Source of the DNA: Comamonas testosteroni
Lineage (GTDB): Bacteria > Pseudomonadota > Gammaproteobacteria > Burkholderiales > Burkholderiaceae_C
Direction of reading: 5' to 3'
DNA: 64,000 bases
Assembly (NCBI RefSeq): GCF_030505195.1
Contig: NZ_CP129672.1
Span: forward strand, 744,001 to 808,000
Shown: piece by piece, positions 57,201-64,000 of the stretch
How the letters are laid out: each line of letters starts with the position of its first letter
Position numbering within the stretch: the stretch's first letter is position 1
The notes under the pieces: model-generated
What the model was told of the DNA's origin: nothing
The model's database searches: none
The model's input: only the letters and a program-made list of their open reading frames with translations
Made by a program: the position numbers and the translations under genes

Positions 57201-57865
57201 TCGCGCAAGCGGGCGCTGTTGAGCAGGCGTGTGAACTGGCGGCTGGCCGGGGAGCCGGTGAAGCCGTAGCGCAGCGCATCCGAGATCTCGACAGAGACAA
57301 TCAGCGCCTTGTAGTCTTTGTCTGTGTCATAGGTGAAAGAGCGCTCCACGCTGGTCACGCGAATGGCGCGGACATACTGCATCTGCTCGTTCGCCAGCCC
57401 TTCATTGCCCACCAGCACCAGGGTCTTACCCACGGCAGGCAACTCGGTACCGGGGCGCTGGAAGATCTGAATGACGCGCTGGCCCTGGATGTGATCCTCA
57501 TACAGGTAACCCACCCACTCCGACCCTTTGTTGAGGTAGGCCTCCAGCCGGGCCTGCGCCTGGGCACGGGTGTCATAGACGCCGCCCGTGGCAAACAGGG
57601 TGATGGAGATATTGGGATCTTCGGGGGGCTTTGCCACGATGACATTGCTGCCCTGATAGGTGTCGCGGTCTTGGGTATCCACACCCACAAACACCTGACG
57701 CATGTTGTCGCGGCCAATGGCGCGGTCCATCTCAGAAACGTCGGGCATGATTGCGTTCTCTTGCCCGGACTCGATCACGACGTTGGACGGGCCACCGCCA
57801 CCCTCAGGTACGTCGTCCATGACGCGGCTGGCACGCAGCTGGATATCGCCTTGCAGAATGGGCAT
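54272..57865 (-). CDS. Very large phage tail-tip structural protein
   Basis: A 1197-residue protein starting MPILQGDIQLRASRVMDDVPEGGGGP. It is rich in repeated beta-strand patterns such as 'GTVDYETGLVRLGF', 'VGTVNYSTGAVDFN' and 'NYATGRVGLTSW', suggesting several copies of an Ig-like or baseplate-type fold. I recall similar proteins in phage tail operons but cannot name the family. The location between the tape measure block and the fibre genes fits a tail-tip (baseplate-like) role. Confidence 0.65.
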   Translation of the reverse strand: MPILQGDIQLRASRVMDDVPEGGGGPSNVVIESGQENAIMPDVSEMDRAIGRDNMRQVFVGVDTQDRDTYQGSNVIVAKPPEDPNISITLFATGGVYDTRAQAQARLEAYLNKGSEWVGYLYEDHIQGQRVIQIFQRPGTELPAVGKTLVLVGNEGLANEQMQYVRAIRVTSVERSFTYDTDKDYKALIVSVEISDALRYGFTGSPASRQFTRLLNSARLRDTVVADAGSYVGVTPLQKAAALGDFTIIAKTIMTQIVPSAQSETPIPATIPYAAAGLPISAAEAVTFSTSQTWNSTTNLALPGGCLPGSLSIVVGGVTLTDKGGILMSGTQQIGLVDYANGIVTSSSGSYDGSKTISYRPAAYMQRVSQSSEIRITAENRSQSYTGFITPLPARGTLSFSYRAQGRWYVLSDAGDGALRGTDSSYGAGTYSAETGSFVVTLGALPDVGSSIVQHWGVPTQETVQPASDLLISQTIALALPAGQALYPGAFDIKWMDGTTQRTATASAAWQLQGDATGEVRVGRSEVLFAPKLMPAVGTVLDVTVDTAPAVEVNLQHPSRNGQGRLAVSAGQGALVPFTVEVEWNTMTDQAVLGVYTRDQLKEMGVTLVDPLQLARDDGNGKLMLNGVQVGTVNYSTGAVDFNPDVVIKIPKPVYSSRQVSGGGFSGEVAQYRLNYEGIEYLNAPSIYPNDESGYVKIRFRTTGSATRRTLQVTFAPEFDLVTGVQAPVVPGSVVLMPSSGQPWSDDGRGLLRVLTSGGFVTRGSVNYATGRVGLTSWTPGNANTLRRAGCITTLGDAISSAYVFRTAAAPLRPGSLTVQVPRASGGSQNVSAGIDGAITAPGVVGTVDYETGLVRLGFGALVVAAGNEAEPWYDAANVQPDGKIFKPQPVVASALRYTAVAYAYLPMNADIIGIDPVRLPSDGKVPIFRPGSLCVVGHTKTSAQLNVSNNQTINLARVRLSRVVVRDANGKTLNTGYSADLEAGLVTFTDVSAMTMPVTIEDRIEDMAVATDVQISGEITFNRALTHDYPVSGTYVSSALQASDRRARVSLDFSQQSWVDNAWADAPMGPLIPAKYDQSVSPIEITNAGGSTERWVLQFTTTSQFRVIGEHVGVIATGDINAVCSPLNPATGKPYFTIKPLGWGSGWAIGNILRINTVGAIYPFWVVRTIQPGPETGIEHSFSILARGDVNRPQSA

Positions 57866-57877
57866 TGTTCTTCTCGC

Positions 57878-58261
57878 TTAAACAGTGATCAGCCGCAGCG
57901 TGGCGACATAGGGATGGGTGGCGGCAGGCAGCTCGGGCCGAGAGATGGGCGCAGCGGCAATCGGGTCATCTGCCGCAAACTGCACGGTGAATTCACGGCC
58001 GTCAGCCAGGCGCAGCGGGTACTGACCGTCTGGCACATCAACCAAGGCCTGCACGGCCCGCAGCGTTGCGCGGCGAATCCAGCCCTGGTCTTCCACGGCC
58101 TGCAGGGTGATGGGGCGGCCCTCGATGCGGGCAGCAGCGTCGATGATCTGGACGCCGGTAATACCGCGCTCGACCGTCTTCTGCACGGCAGACCAGTTGA
58201 ATTCGTCTACCCACAACATGCCGCGCGGCAGCTCGATACCCGCGAGAAAATGACCCGCCAT
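57878..58261 (-). CDS. Hypothetical phage tail protein
   Basis: A 127-residue protein (MAGHFLAGIELPRGMLWVDEFNWSAV...). Near the N-terminus, LPRGMLWVDEFNWSAVQKT; near the C-terminus, ISRPELPAATHPYVATLRLITV. I recognise no domain but the size and position next to the tape measure gene fit a small distal-tail or assembly protein. Its start overlaps the tape measure stop by one base. Confidence 0.65.
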   Translation of the reverse strand: MAGHFLAGIELPRGMLWVDEFNWSAVQKTVERGITGVQIIDAAARIEGRPITLQAVEDQGWIRRATLRAVQALVDVPDGQYPLRLADGREFTVQFAADDPIAAAPISRPELPAATHPYVATLRLITV

Positions 58262-61104
58262 CAGTGAACACCTCCAGACAGCTTGGCATCCCGCTCCAGC
58301 GCGGCCATCAGTTGCTGCATCTCTGTGCTGCCCGCTGCGTCTGTACCCACGTTGTATTGACGGCCGCCAATCACTACTTCGTGCCTGTGGGTGATGACTG
58401 GCTGGGAAGGTGCAGGAGCTGGTGCGGCTGCCGGCGCCTGAGGCACGGGGCTAGGGGCACTTGGCTTGCGCTCGGCCTCTGGCTTGGGACGGGCATTGGC
58501 GGCGGCCTGCTGCAGGTCGATTGCCCTGCCTGCTTCCTTCACCGCAAACTGGGTCAGGTCATATTGATAGTTGCCCAGTGCGCCGCTGCTCTTGACGGAG
58601 AAAGGATTGTCCTGCGCATACTGGTTTTGCCATTGCTTCCACCAGGCATCGAGCTCTTGCCGGGTTTGGAACTGCGGCACGAGGTTCAGCGGCCCAGAGT
58701 TCTGCTGCATGATGCTTGGCGAACCCTTGATATTGGCATTGCGCACAGCCAGCGAGCCGCCGGCCAACACATCCATTGGCGTAAGACCATTGGCCAGCGC
58801 CTGCCGTTCTTCGGCTGTAGGTGGCCGGCCCATAAGCTTGTCAAAAGGTTCGTTTTTGATCGAGCCGCCGCCCCCACCTGTGCCGTAGCCGCCAGACCGA
58901 TCATCACCATTGCGGTCATTGAACCTGTCCAGCTCTCTGCCAGCACCACGGACCGACTTACTGAGGTCATTGAAACCCGTCGCCATAGATGCCGTGGCTC
59001 TACGTGTGGCACGGTCGGTGTTGACGATGGCTTTGCCGGCCTCATCCAGCTCCACCACATAGCCCTTGACGGCAGCTTGGGTCTTGAGCCATTCAGGTGC
59101 AATTCCGCCATTGGCCGCAATGACCTTGTCTGCCATGGCCTTCCAGGCCTCGGCAATACGCATGGGCGGCTGCTGACCATCTTTCTCTAATTGATCAAAC
59201 GCTGCACGCGCCTGCGTAGCCATGCGCTGCAGATCCTCGTTGGTGGTCATGCCCAGGTCTTTGTAGGCCTGCTCCAGCAATGCGGTGGACTTAGCCGCAT
59301 CCTCTGCCGTACCTGCAGCAGCGCGTTGTGCCTTGGCAATTTCCTGCAGCTTGCGCCCAGCGGCATCCAGATTGCCACTGGCAATCAGTTGCTGATATTC
59401 GACCTTGAGTTGCTTGAGGTTTTCGGCCGCAATGCGGTCGGCCTCTGCCTTAGCAGCAGCCTCCTTGGCTGCTTTGGCAGTTGCCTTGCCCGTGGCCTCG
59501 ATGCCAGCAGCCACCGCCTCGATGGAGGGAGCTGCCGCAGCGGCAGCATTGCCCACCGCAGTCACTTCCCCCGTCAAGCCGCTCCAGGCATCACGCGCTG
59601 TCTGGGCACCATCGGCCATGCCCTGCAAGGACTCAGCAGCCTTGGCCTTGAGGGCATCGGCAGAGGCTGCAAAAGCGCCGGCCATCTCCTCGGCATCAGC
59701 CGCCGCCAAGCGAAAGCTCTCACTGAGACCGCCAAAGGTGACGGATGCCAATCCGCTGCGCAGCTGGGCCACGCCCTCCATGACCTTGGAAGCGATCTGC
59801 GCAAACGCTGCGCCCAGCCCGTAGATGGCAGTCAGCACACCATTGACGCCCGCCGTCATTACGCCCCAGGCCAGCTGCACCGTGTTGCCAGCGTTGGTGG
59901 CGTATTGGCCGATGCGCTGCAGCGTCTCGCCCGTCTCACTGGCAAAGACCTGCAGGCGCAGCACCACAGCGTCAAAGTTGACGTTGGCTGCAAACGCGCG
60001 GAAGAACTTGAGGCCGTTCTCAAAGGCCGTCGCCAGAGCCTGGCCGAAGCGCTCCACCAGACCGTTTTCGACCGCCTTGCGCAGCGCGCCGGTCAGCTCA
60101 TCCACGCCCTTGCGCACCACCGGCAGCACGGGCTTGCCCAGCACCTGGGTCACGGTCTCCCACATGCTGCCCAGGCCCTTGAGGGAACCGTTGAGGTTGT
60201 CGGCCATGGTCTTGGCCGTAGCCTCGGCACTGCCGCCCGCCTCTCGCAGCTTGCCCGTCAGCTCATCCAGCGCACCCATGCCCTGATTGAGCAAGGCGCG
60301 CAGCGCAGGGCCAGACTCCAGGCCCACGGCATTGATGGCTTTCTCGCCGTCCTTGCCCTTGGCGGCCAGTTGGTGCAAAGCCTCCTCAAAGTTGGTGGTG
60401 ACAATGCCTGCAGCACCCAGCTCCTTGCGAAACTTGCTGGTCGGATCGGCAAACTGACTCATGATGGAGTTCAGCGCCGTACCCGCACGGCTGGCGTCAA
60501 TGCCCGCGTCGGCAAACTTGCCGATGATGGCGACCGTGCTCTCCAGGCTCACGCCAAGGGAATTGGCAACGGGCGCGGCATAGCTCAGCGCCTGGGCCAG
60601 CCCTTCTACGCTGGTGTTGGTGGCGTTGGCGCCCTTGGCCAGCACATCGGCCACGCGGCCGGCATCGTCAAACGCCAGGCCCATGCCCATCACGGCCTTG
60701 GTCACATACTCACTGGACTTGCCCAGCTCGATATCACCCGCCTGGGCCAAGGCCAGCACGGCGGGCAGCGCCTTGACGGAGTCGCCCGCGCTCAAACCAG
60801 CCTTCGCCAGGTTCTCCAGAGCACCAGCCGCCTCCACTGCGGTGTACTTGGTACTGCTGCCGGCATCCTGGGCGGCCTTGGTCAGCGCGGCCATTTCTGC
60901 AGCCGTGCCTTCGGTGGCGGCCTTGACGCGGCTCATGGCCGCTTCAAAATCTGCGGCACTTTTCACCACACCGGCAAATGCCTTGATGCCGAAGTAGCCG
61001 GCAATCGACGCACCCAAGAGCTTCAACTTGCCCTCAAGCCTGCTCAGCACCGCAGACGCATCGTCTTTGGCATTGATCACAATTTGAATGGGCTTGAAGG
61101 CCAT
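58261..61104 (-). CDS. Tail tape measure protein
   Basis: A 947-residue protein. The N-terminal 300 residues match the TP901-type tape measure domain: AADFEAAMSRVKAATEG, SSTKYTAVEAAGALENLAKAG, LSYAAPVANSLGVSLESTVAIIGKFADAG, FEEALHQLAAKGKDG. Coiled-coil and Ala-rich stretches follow, with TM-like helices at about 400-450 and a Pro/Ala-rich C-terminus. Tape measure length sets tail length; at roughly 0.15 nm per residue a tail of about 140 nm is expected (inference). No gene for a tail chaperone lies between it and the tube gene. Confidence 0.93.
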   Translation of the reverse strand: MAFKPIQIVINAKDDASAVLSRLEGKLKLLGASIAGYFGIKAFAGVVKSAADFEAAMSRVKAATEGTAAEMAALTKAAQDAGSSTKYTAVEAAGALENLAKAGLSAGDSVKALPAVLALAQAGDIELGKSSEYVTKAVMGMGLAFDDAGRVADVLAKGANATNTSVEGLAQALSYAAPVANSLGVSLESTVAIIGKFADAGIDASRAGTALNSIMSQFADPTSKFRKELGAAGIVTTNFEEALHQLAAKGKDGEKAINAVGLESGPALRALLNQGMGALDELTGKLREAGGSAEATAKTMADNLNGSLKGLGSMWETVTQVLGKPVLPVVRKGVDELTGALRKAVENGLVERFGQALATAFENGLKFFRAFAANVNFDAVVLRLQVFASETGETLQRIGQYATNAGNTVQLAWGVMTAGVNGVLTAIYGLGAAFAQIASKVMEGVAQLRSGLASVTFGGLSESFRLAAADAEEMAGAFAASADALKAKAAESLQGMADGAQTARDAWSGLTGEVTAVGNAAAAAAPSIEAVAAGIEATGKATAKAAKEAAAKAEADRIAAENLKQLKVEYQQLIASGNLDAAGRKLQEIAKAQRAAAGTAEDAAKSTALLEQAYKDLGMTTNEDLQRMATQARAAFDQLEKDGQQPPMRIAEAWKAMADKVIAANGGIAPEWLKTQAAVKGYVVELDEAGKAIVNTDRATRRATASMATGFNDLSKSVRGAGRELDRFNDRNGDDRSGGYGTGGGGGSIKNEPFDKLMGRPPTAEERQALANGLTPMDVLAGGSLAVRNANIKGSPSIMQQNSGPLNLVPQFQTRQELDAWWKQWQNQYAQDNPFSVKSSGALGNYQYDLTQFAVKEAGRAIDLQQAAANARPKPEAERKPSAPSPVPQAPAAAPAPAPSQPVITHRHEVVIGGRQYNVGTDAAGSTEMQQLMAALERDAKLSGGVH

Positions 61105-61135
61105 GGCGTCGGTGCTTTAGTGAAAGTAGTTGCTT

Positions 61136-61198
61136 CGGTTTGCACTGCAGCCGGTGCTTGCTGGCCGCAGTGCAAACCGCCCCGGCGTGCCGGGCGGT
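61136..61198 (-). repeat. Two overlapping hairpins between the tail tube and tape measure genes
   Basis: Hairpin A: CGGTTTGCACTGC (61136-61148) pairs perfectly with 61167-61179. Hairpin B: ACCGCCCCGGC (61176-) pairs with GCCGGGCGGT (to 61198). They share four bases, so they compete. No T-run follows. Confidence 0.7.
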
Positions 61199-61214
61199 CT
61201 GTAAAAGTAGTGAG

Positions 61215-62012
61215 TTAGGGAATCACAGACGCGCGGCCGTCCACATAGACGGCCTCGCCGTCCTCGGGCTTGAGGACTTCCACATCCAGGCCGAACTGGC
61301 TGTAGTCGGTGCCGTCCTGAATCAGCGGCAGCTCGCCTGTGGGCGACAGGGCTACGCTGGGGAACCACCAATCACGATTGGTGCCGTGGGCGTTGTCGGC
61401 AATCAGCTGCAAAGCCCCCTTGAGATCCGTGCCGTTGCCGGACTTGATGCGCTCCCAGGTGGTCTCGGCGGCCGTGTAGCCAACCTCGACTTGGGTTGCC
61501 GTGGAGATGGCACCGCCCTCGACGATCTGTAGCAGGCCGAGGTCTACATCTACTACGTAGTCCTTGCCCACCTCATAGGGAGTGGAGCCGGATTTGCTCT
61601 TGACCGTTACTGCACTGAGCTTGCGCGCCCCGGTCGGAGCTGCAGGGCTGACGCCCAGACGGTAGATGCCGCCCGGCTCCACCTTGTGCTCCTCATCGGT
61701 CACCGTGGCCGAGGCCTGAGAGTGCGTCTCGGAAGTGCCGGACAGGAACATGCGCAAGTTTCTGCCGCTGATGTTGTCGGAGGTGATGGATGCCTTGCGG
61801 GTGATCTCGATCAGGACTTCTTCGTCCTTCTCGCGCAGACCGCCCTGAGAGCTGTAATGAGGGGCCTTGTCGCCTTCCACGCTCAAGGAAAAACCAGGGC
61901 AGTTGCCGAACTGGTAGCCGCCCCCAGGGCGACCATCAGCATCGAATGGATAGAAAACAAGGCGTCCACGCGGAATCTGGTATTCCTTCTTGACGCGGGG
62001 CAGTGCAGCCAT
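61215..62012 (-). CDS. Major tail (tube) protein
   Basis: A 265-residue protein (MAALPRVKKEYQIPRGRLVFYPFDADGRP). It combines FGNCPGFSLSVEGDKAPHY, EVLIEITRKASITSDNISG and AVTVKSKSGSTPYEVGKDYVVD with a C-terminal region (SVALSPTGELPLI). This resembles tube proteins of Mu-like and other siphophages. The position, one gene before the tape measure in transcription order, supports the call. It polymerises to form the tail tube. Confidence 0.8.
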   Translation of the reverse strand: MAALPRVKKEYQIPRGRLVFYPFDADGRPGGGYQFGNCPGFSLSVEGDKAPHYSSQGGLREKDEEVLIEITRKASITSDNISGRNLRMFLSGTSETHSQASATVTDEEHKVEPGGIYRLGVSPAAPTGARKLSAVTVKSKSGSTPYEVGKDYVVDVDLGLLQIVEGGAISTATQVEVGYTAAETTWERIKSGNGTDLKGALQLIADNAHGTNRDWWFPSVALSPTGELPLIQDGTDYSQFGLDVEVLKPEDGEAVYVDGRASVIP

Positions 62013-62047
62013 GGCTAGCTCCTTTGAAAGATTGAACGGCGCCGGCC

Positions 62048-62461
62048 TCAGGCGTCCAGCGACTCGAAAACAGAGACGGTGGTGAACTCCACCGCGTAGC
62101 CGACCAGGCCGGCGTCCACAAACTCAGCCTCACGCACGCCAGCGGCGCGCAGCTCGGACCAGGCCCGACCGCCAGGTGACACCGGGCGCCAGCCATGCAG
62201 GCAGCCCACCACATCCTCCATGGCGGCATCGAGCTCAGAAGCGGCACCTTCACTGCGCTTGGCAACCAGCACGCAAGACCAGCGCGGCTCCAGCTGGGCG
62301 GCCTCACGCGACACATCACCCAGACCGGCACCGGACATACGCACCTCGATGGCCGGCACCTTGGTGCGGTCGCACAGTTCAGAAGCACCGCGCACCTGCC
62401 AAGAGGCCAACGCGCTGCGCCCTGCCAGGCGCGTCTTGATGACTTGTTCAAGCAACAACAT
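62048..62461 (-). CDS. Head-tail connector / tail terminator-like protein
   Basis: A 137-residue protein (MLLLEQVIKTRLAGRSALASWQVRG...). It has an alpha/beta pattern (EVRMSGAGLGDVSREAAQLEPRWSCVLVAKR) seen in gp37-type tail terminators (DUF1834-like). The family call is tentative. The true start at 62461 is an ATG after the longer frame; the preceding gene ends six bases away. Confidence 0.6.
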   Translation of the reverse strand: MLLLEQVIKTRLAGRSALASWQVRGASELCDRTKVPAIEVRMSGAGLGDVSREAAQLEPRWSCVLVAKRSEGAASELDAAMEDVVGCLHGWRPVSPGGRAWSELRAAGVREAEFVDAGLVGYAVEFTTVSVFESLDA

Positions 62462-62466
62462 GGCGA

Positions 62467-62787
62467 TCAGTTCAGAAAGACGATGGGAAAAGTGGCCCAG
62501 CCGCTGGCGTCTGCAACCACTGGGCCTGTGACTTCGCAGGGCTGCCCCGACAGAACCAGGGCCGTGCTGCCCTCGGTAATGCCTGGGGCGTTGGCAACGC
62601 ACAGAGAAACGCTCCTGCTAACGCCGGTAACGGCATCACCCATGAAGCCTTCGAGCTGCGAGCGATCAAAGATCACGCCGAACGGCTGACCGCCCTGCCA
62701 GGTGGCAGTGGCATTGGCCAGACGGCGCAGCACTGACGCATTGAGCCGAGACTCAACCGCTGCGAATGGGGCAAGAGATGCAGCCAT
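62467..62787 (-). CDS. Small phage head-tail connector protein
   Basis: A 106-residue protein (MAASLAPFAAVESRLNASVLRRLAN...). Pattern: RRLANATATWQGGQPFGVIFD, and SLCVANAPGITEGSTALVLSG, a compact beta fold like head-tail joining proteins. Position between the DUF2190 gene and the tail terminator supports it. Family not certain. Confidence 0.62.
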   Translation of the reverse strand: MAASLAPFAAVESRLNASVLRRLANATATWQGGQPFGVIFDRSQLEGFMGDAVTGVSRSVSLCVANAPGITEGSTALVLSGQPCEVTGPVVADASGWATFPIVFLN

Positions 62788-62792
62788 GTGCC

Positions 62793-63158
62793 TCAAGCCT
62801 GCACAGTGCCGGGCACGCCGGTGAACTTGATATGCACCACTTCGGCGTTAGCTGCGGCCGCACCGAAGGCCACTGCACATGCACCGGAGATGTCGCCGGC
62901 TGCGGCTGCAGCCCCGGAGAAAGCACCCTCGGCCGGTTTGAACACAGGCACCGCGCCCTGTGCAATGGCCGCACCTGCCAATTTAGGGACGGCAAAGACG
63001 CCATCGATCTGGACGGAGCCGGTTTGACCCGGCGCGATGTTGCGCAGGGCAACACCCAGAATGACGCCGATCAGCACGACTTGCCCGCTGACCACCGCAT
63101 CAGCGGTGGTGTTCACATAGTCCAGCACCTTGCCGGGCTGAATGAAGTTGTTTGCCAT
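62793..63158 (-). CDS. DUF2190 family capsid decoration protein
   Basis: A 121-residue protein (MANNFIQPGKVLDYVNTTADAVV...) matching DUF2190: VSGQVVLIGVILGVALRNIAPGQ, VQIDGVFAVPKLAGAAIAQGAV and the Ala-rich tail. DUF2190 proteins are small head proteins adjacent to major capsid genes and likely decorate the capsid. It lies 28 nt after the capsid gene. Confidence 0.85.
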   Translation of the reverse strand: MANNFIQPGKVLDYVNTTADAVVSGQVVLIGVILGVALRNIAPGQTGSVQIDGVFAVPKLAGAAIAQGAVPVFKPAEGAFSGAAAAAGDISGACAVAFGAAAANAEVVHIKFTGVPGTVQA

Positions 63159-63186
63159 TTCAATACTCCTTTATCAGCCGCAGGGC

Positions 63187-64000
63187 TTACTGGCCGGCGT
63201 TGGTGGCGATGCAGCGGTGGTCGTGACCGGCCACGCCGTAATCGAGGCGAACCTTGAAGCGCGCACCGTCGGTATCGAATGCGTCCTGCTGCTCGATGAA
63301 AGGCGTATCCACGCCATCGAGGAAGGCGACCTCCAGGGCTGCACCTTCATTGACATCGGTGAAGGCGTAATGGCGAGTGCCCTCCAGGCGGGGGCTGCCA
63401 ACGATGTCGCGGAACATGCCCAGGCCCACGTTGGGCGTCAAGGGGTTCACATCGGTGCTGATCTCGTACTCGGACTTGTTGATCAGCTTGGCGCGGCCCT
63501 CCAGACCCACGGGGCCCAGCCACACGGCGGGGCGCAGATCCAGGAAGTCGTTGCCGCTCACGTCCTTGTGCTTGGCCATGAGGATGCGGAAGGCTTCAAA
63601 GGCAGCACTGGAAGGTGCCGCAGCTTCCGCCACCACGTTGCCGTGCGATGCATGCAGCAAAGGCTTGCCGTCCAGCATCGTCGGGCCCAGGCCGTTGTTT
63701 TCACCCAGCAGCGCATAGACATCAGCCTCGACCGTGCGGGCGGCACTGCGCCCCATGGCGGCAGCCTGGTCAGTGAACGCGCCCAGGTCATCGTTGATGA
63801 TCATTTCGCGCGACAGATTGATGATGAAGCCCTTGGTTGCGGCTGCAATGCTGGACTTTTCACCATCGGGGATGTGCACATTCTTGTACTCGCCGTTTTC
63901 GCCCTTGGGCTGCAGGTTGCCCAGCGAGCCGACACGGAAACGATGGTGCTCACGGAAGTCCGACACCTGACCGCGTTTGCAGAAACGCTGCCAGGTCAGC
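63187..64000 (-). CDS. Major capsid protein, C-terminal part, cut by window edge
   Basis: The open frame runs to the right edge without a start; 271 codons are seen. The translation LTWQRFCKRGQVSDFREHHRFRVGSLGN continues with GFIINLSREMIINDDLGAF, AARTVEADVYALL, FDTDGARFKVRLDYGVAGHDHR. This resembles Mu-like gpT-type capsid proteins, which in many phages are fused to an N-terminal prohead protease. The protease part would lie beyond the edge, so the fusion is not tested. A GTG inside the frame is not the likely start. Confidence 0.8.
   Translation of the reverse strand, partial: LTWQRFCKRGQVSDFREHHRFRVGSLGNLQPKGENGEYKNVHIPDGEKSSIAAATKGFIINLSREMIINDDLGAFTDQAAAMGRSAARTVEADVYALLGENNGLGPTMLDGKPLLHASHGNVVAEAAAPSSAAFEAFRILMAKHKDVSGNDFLDLRPAVWLGPVGLEGRAKLINKSEYEISTDVNPLTPNVGLGMFRDIVGSPRLEGTRHYAFTDVNEGAALEVAFLDGVDTPFIEQQDAFDTDGARFKVRLDYGVAGHDHRCIATNAGQ

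Larger units (their letters stand above)
42640..64000. mobile_element. Prophage, left part, integrated at the 5' end of rimO; continues past the window
   Basis: From here on all genes are phage-type: serine recombinase, SOS-controlled umuDC, PIN-domain cargo, then a minus-strand late operon (capsid to lysis when read leftward). The exact left attachment core could not be located because the right end and an empty site are not available. The boundary is placed at the rimO start, where host coding meets the recombinase. The lack of sheath and baseplate genes in view fits a siphovirus-like tail. Confidence 0.85.

Noticed and set aside
59191..61218. A 675-codon open frame on the plus strand opposite the tape measure gene
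   Set aside because: It has no recognisable domain and mirrors the high-GC coding of the tape measure gene on the other strand; it is a shadow frame.

Overview
The window is about 61-62% GC and looks like a chromosome segment of a Comamonadaceae betaproteobacterium, most likely Comamonas or a close relative. This rests on remembered family resemblance and gene order: ilvI-ilvH-ilvC-pssA-leuA, an ECF sigma factor with DUF3619, DUF3106 and RDD genes, rnhA-methyltransferase-gloB-mltD, and the EarP/EF-P(Arg32) pair. No database search was possible. Positions 1-42,643 are core chromosome. From about 42,640 to the right edge the window holds the left part of an integrated tailed phage; its other end lies outside.

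Core region. 1-6.1 kb: a partial CaiB/BaiF CoA-transferase divergent from a LysR regulator, then earP and efp (translation through polyproline stretches), aat and bpt (the two N-end-rule aminoacyl transferases) and an IclR regulator. 6.1-15.8 kb, minus strand: PbpG, then the branched-chain amino acid block ilvI-ilvH-ilvC-pssA-leuA(type 2)-leuA(type 1). A leucine-rich leader peptide and an intrinsic terminator stand before the type-2 leuA and form a classical attenuator. 15.8-19.4 kb: sigma factor, DUF3619, DUF3106, RDD, dgkA and a LOG-family gene in a tight plus-strand series. 19.4-28.3 kb: glnB, nadE, a FemAB/GNAT-like protein, two tandem chemoreceptors, ppa and an Mpo1-like membrane protein. 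28.3-33.7 kb: a Crp/Fnr regulator, DUF2889, the molybdenum cofactor genes moaA-mobA-moeA, and a thioredoxin. 33.7-42.6 kb: rnhA, a methyltransferase, gloB, mltD, recR, ybaB, dnaX, the 4.5S RNA gene and rimO. dnaX carries an A9 slippage tract that would yield a short gamma form.

Prophage region. A large serine recombinase starts across the rimO start codon, so the element appears to have integrated at the 5' end of rimO. It is followed by a LexA-box-controlled umuDC pair and a lower-GC PIN-domain gene that may be cargo. A bidirectional terminator then separates these plus-strand genes from the minus-strand late operon. Read in transcription order (right to left), that operon runs: capsid protein (cut by the window edge), DUF2190 decoration protein, head-tail connector genes, tail tube, tape measure, tail-tip and fibre genes (one with an Asp-box beta-propeller), a holin candidate, a SAR-type endolysin, and Rz with Rz1 nested inside it. 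This is a siphovirus-like plan with no sheath gene in view.

The most interesting items are the leucine attenuator between two different LeuA types, the dnaX A9 slippage site, a terminator wedged between ybaB and recR, a dispersed Comamonadaceae-type repeat present in frame inside one coding sequence and probably inside moeA, the rimO/recombinase junction, the PIN-domain cargo gene, and the Asp-box tail protein.
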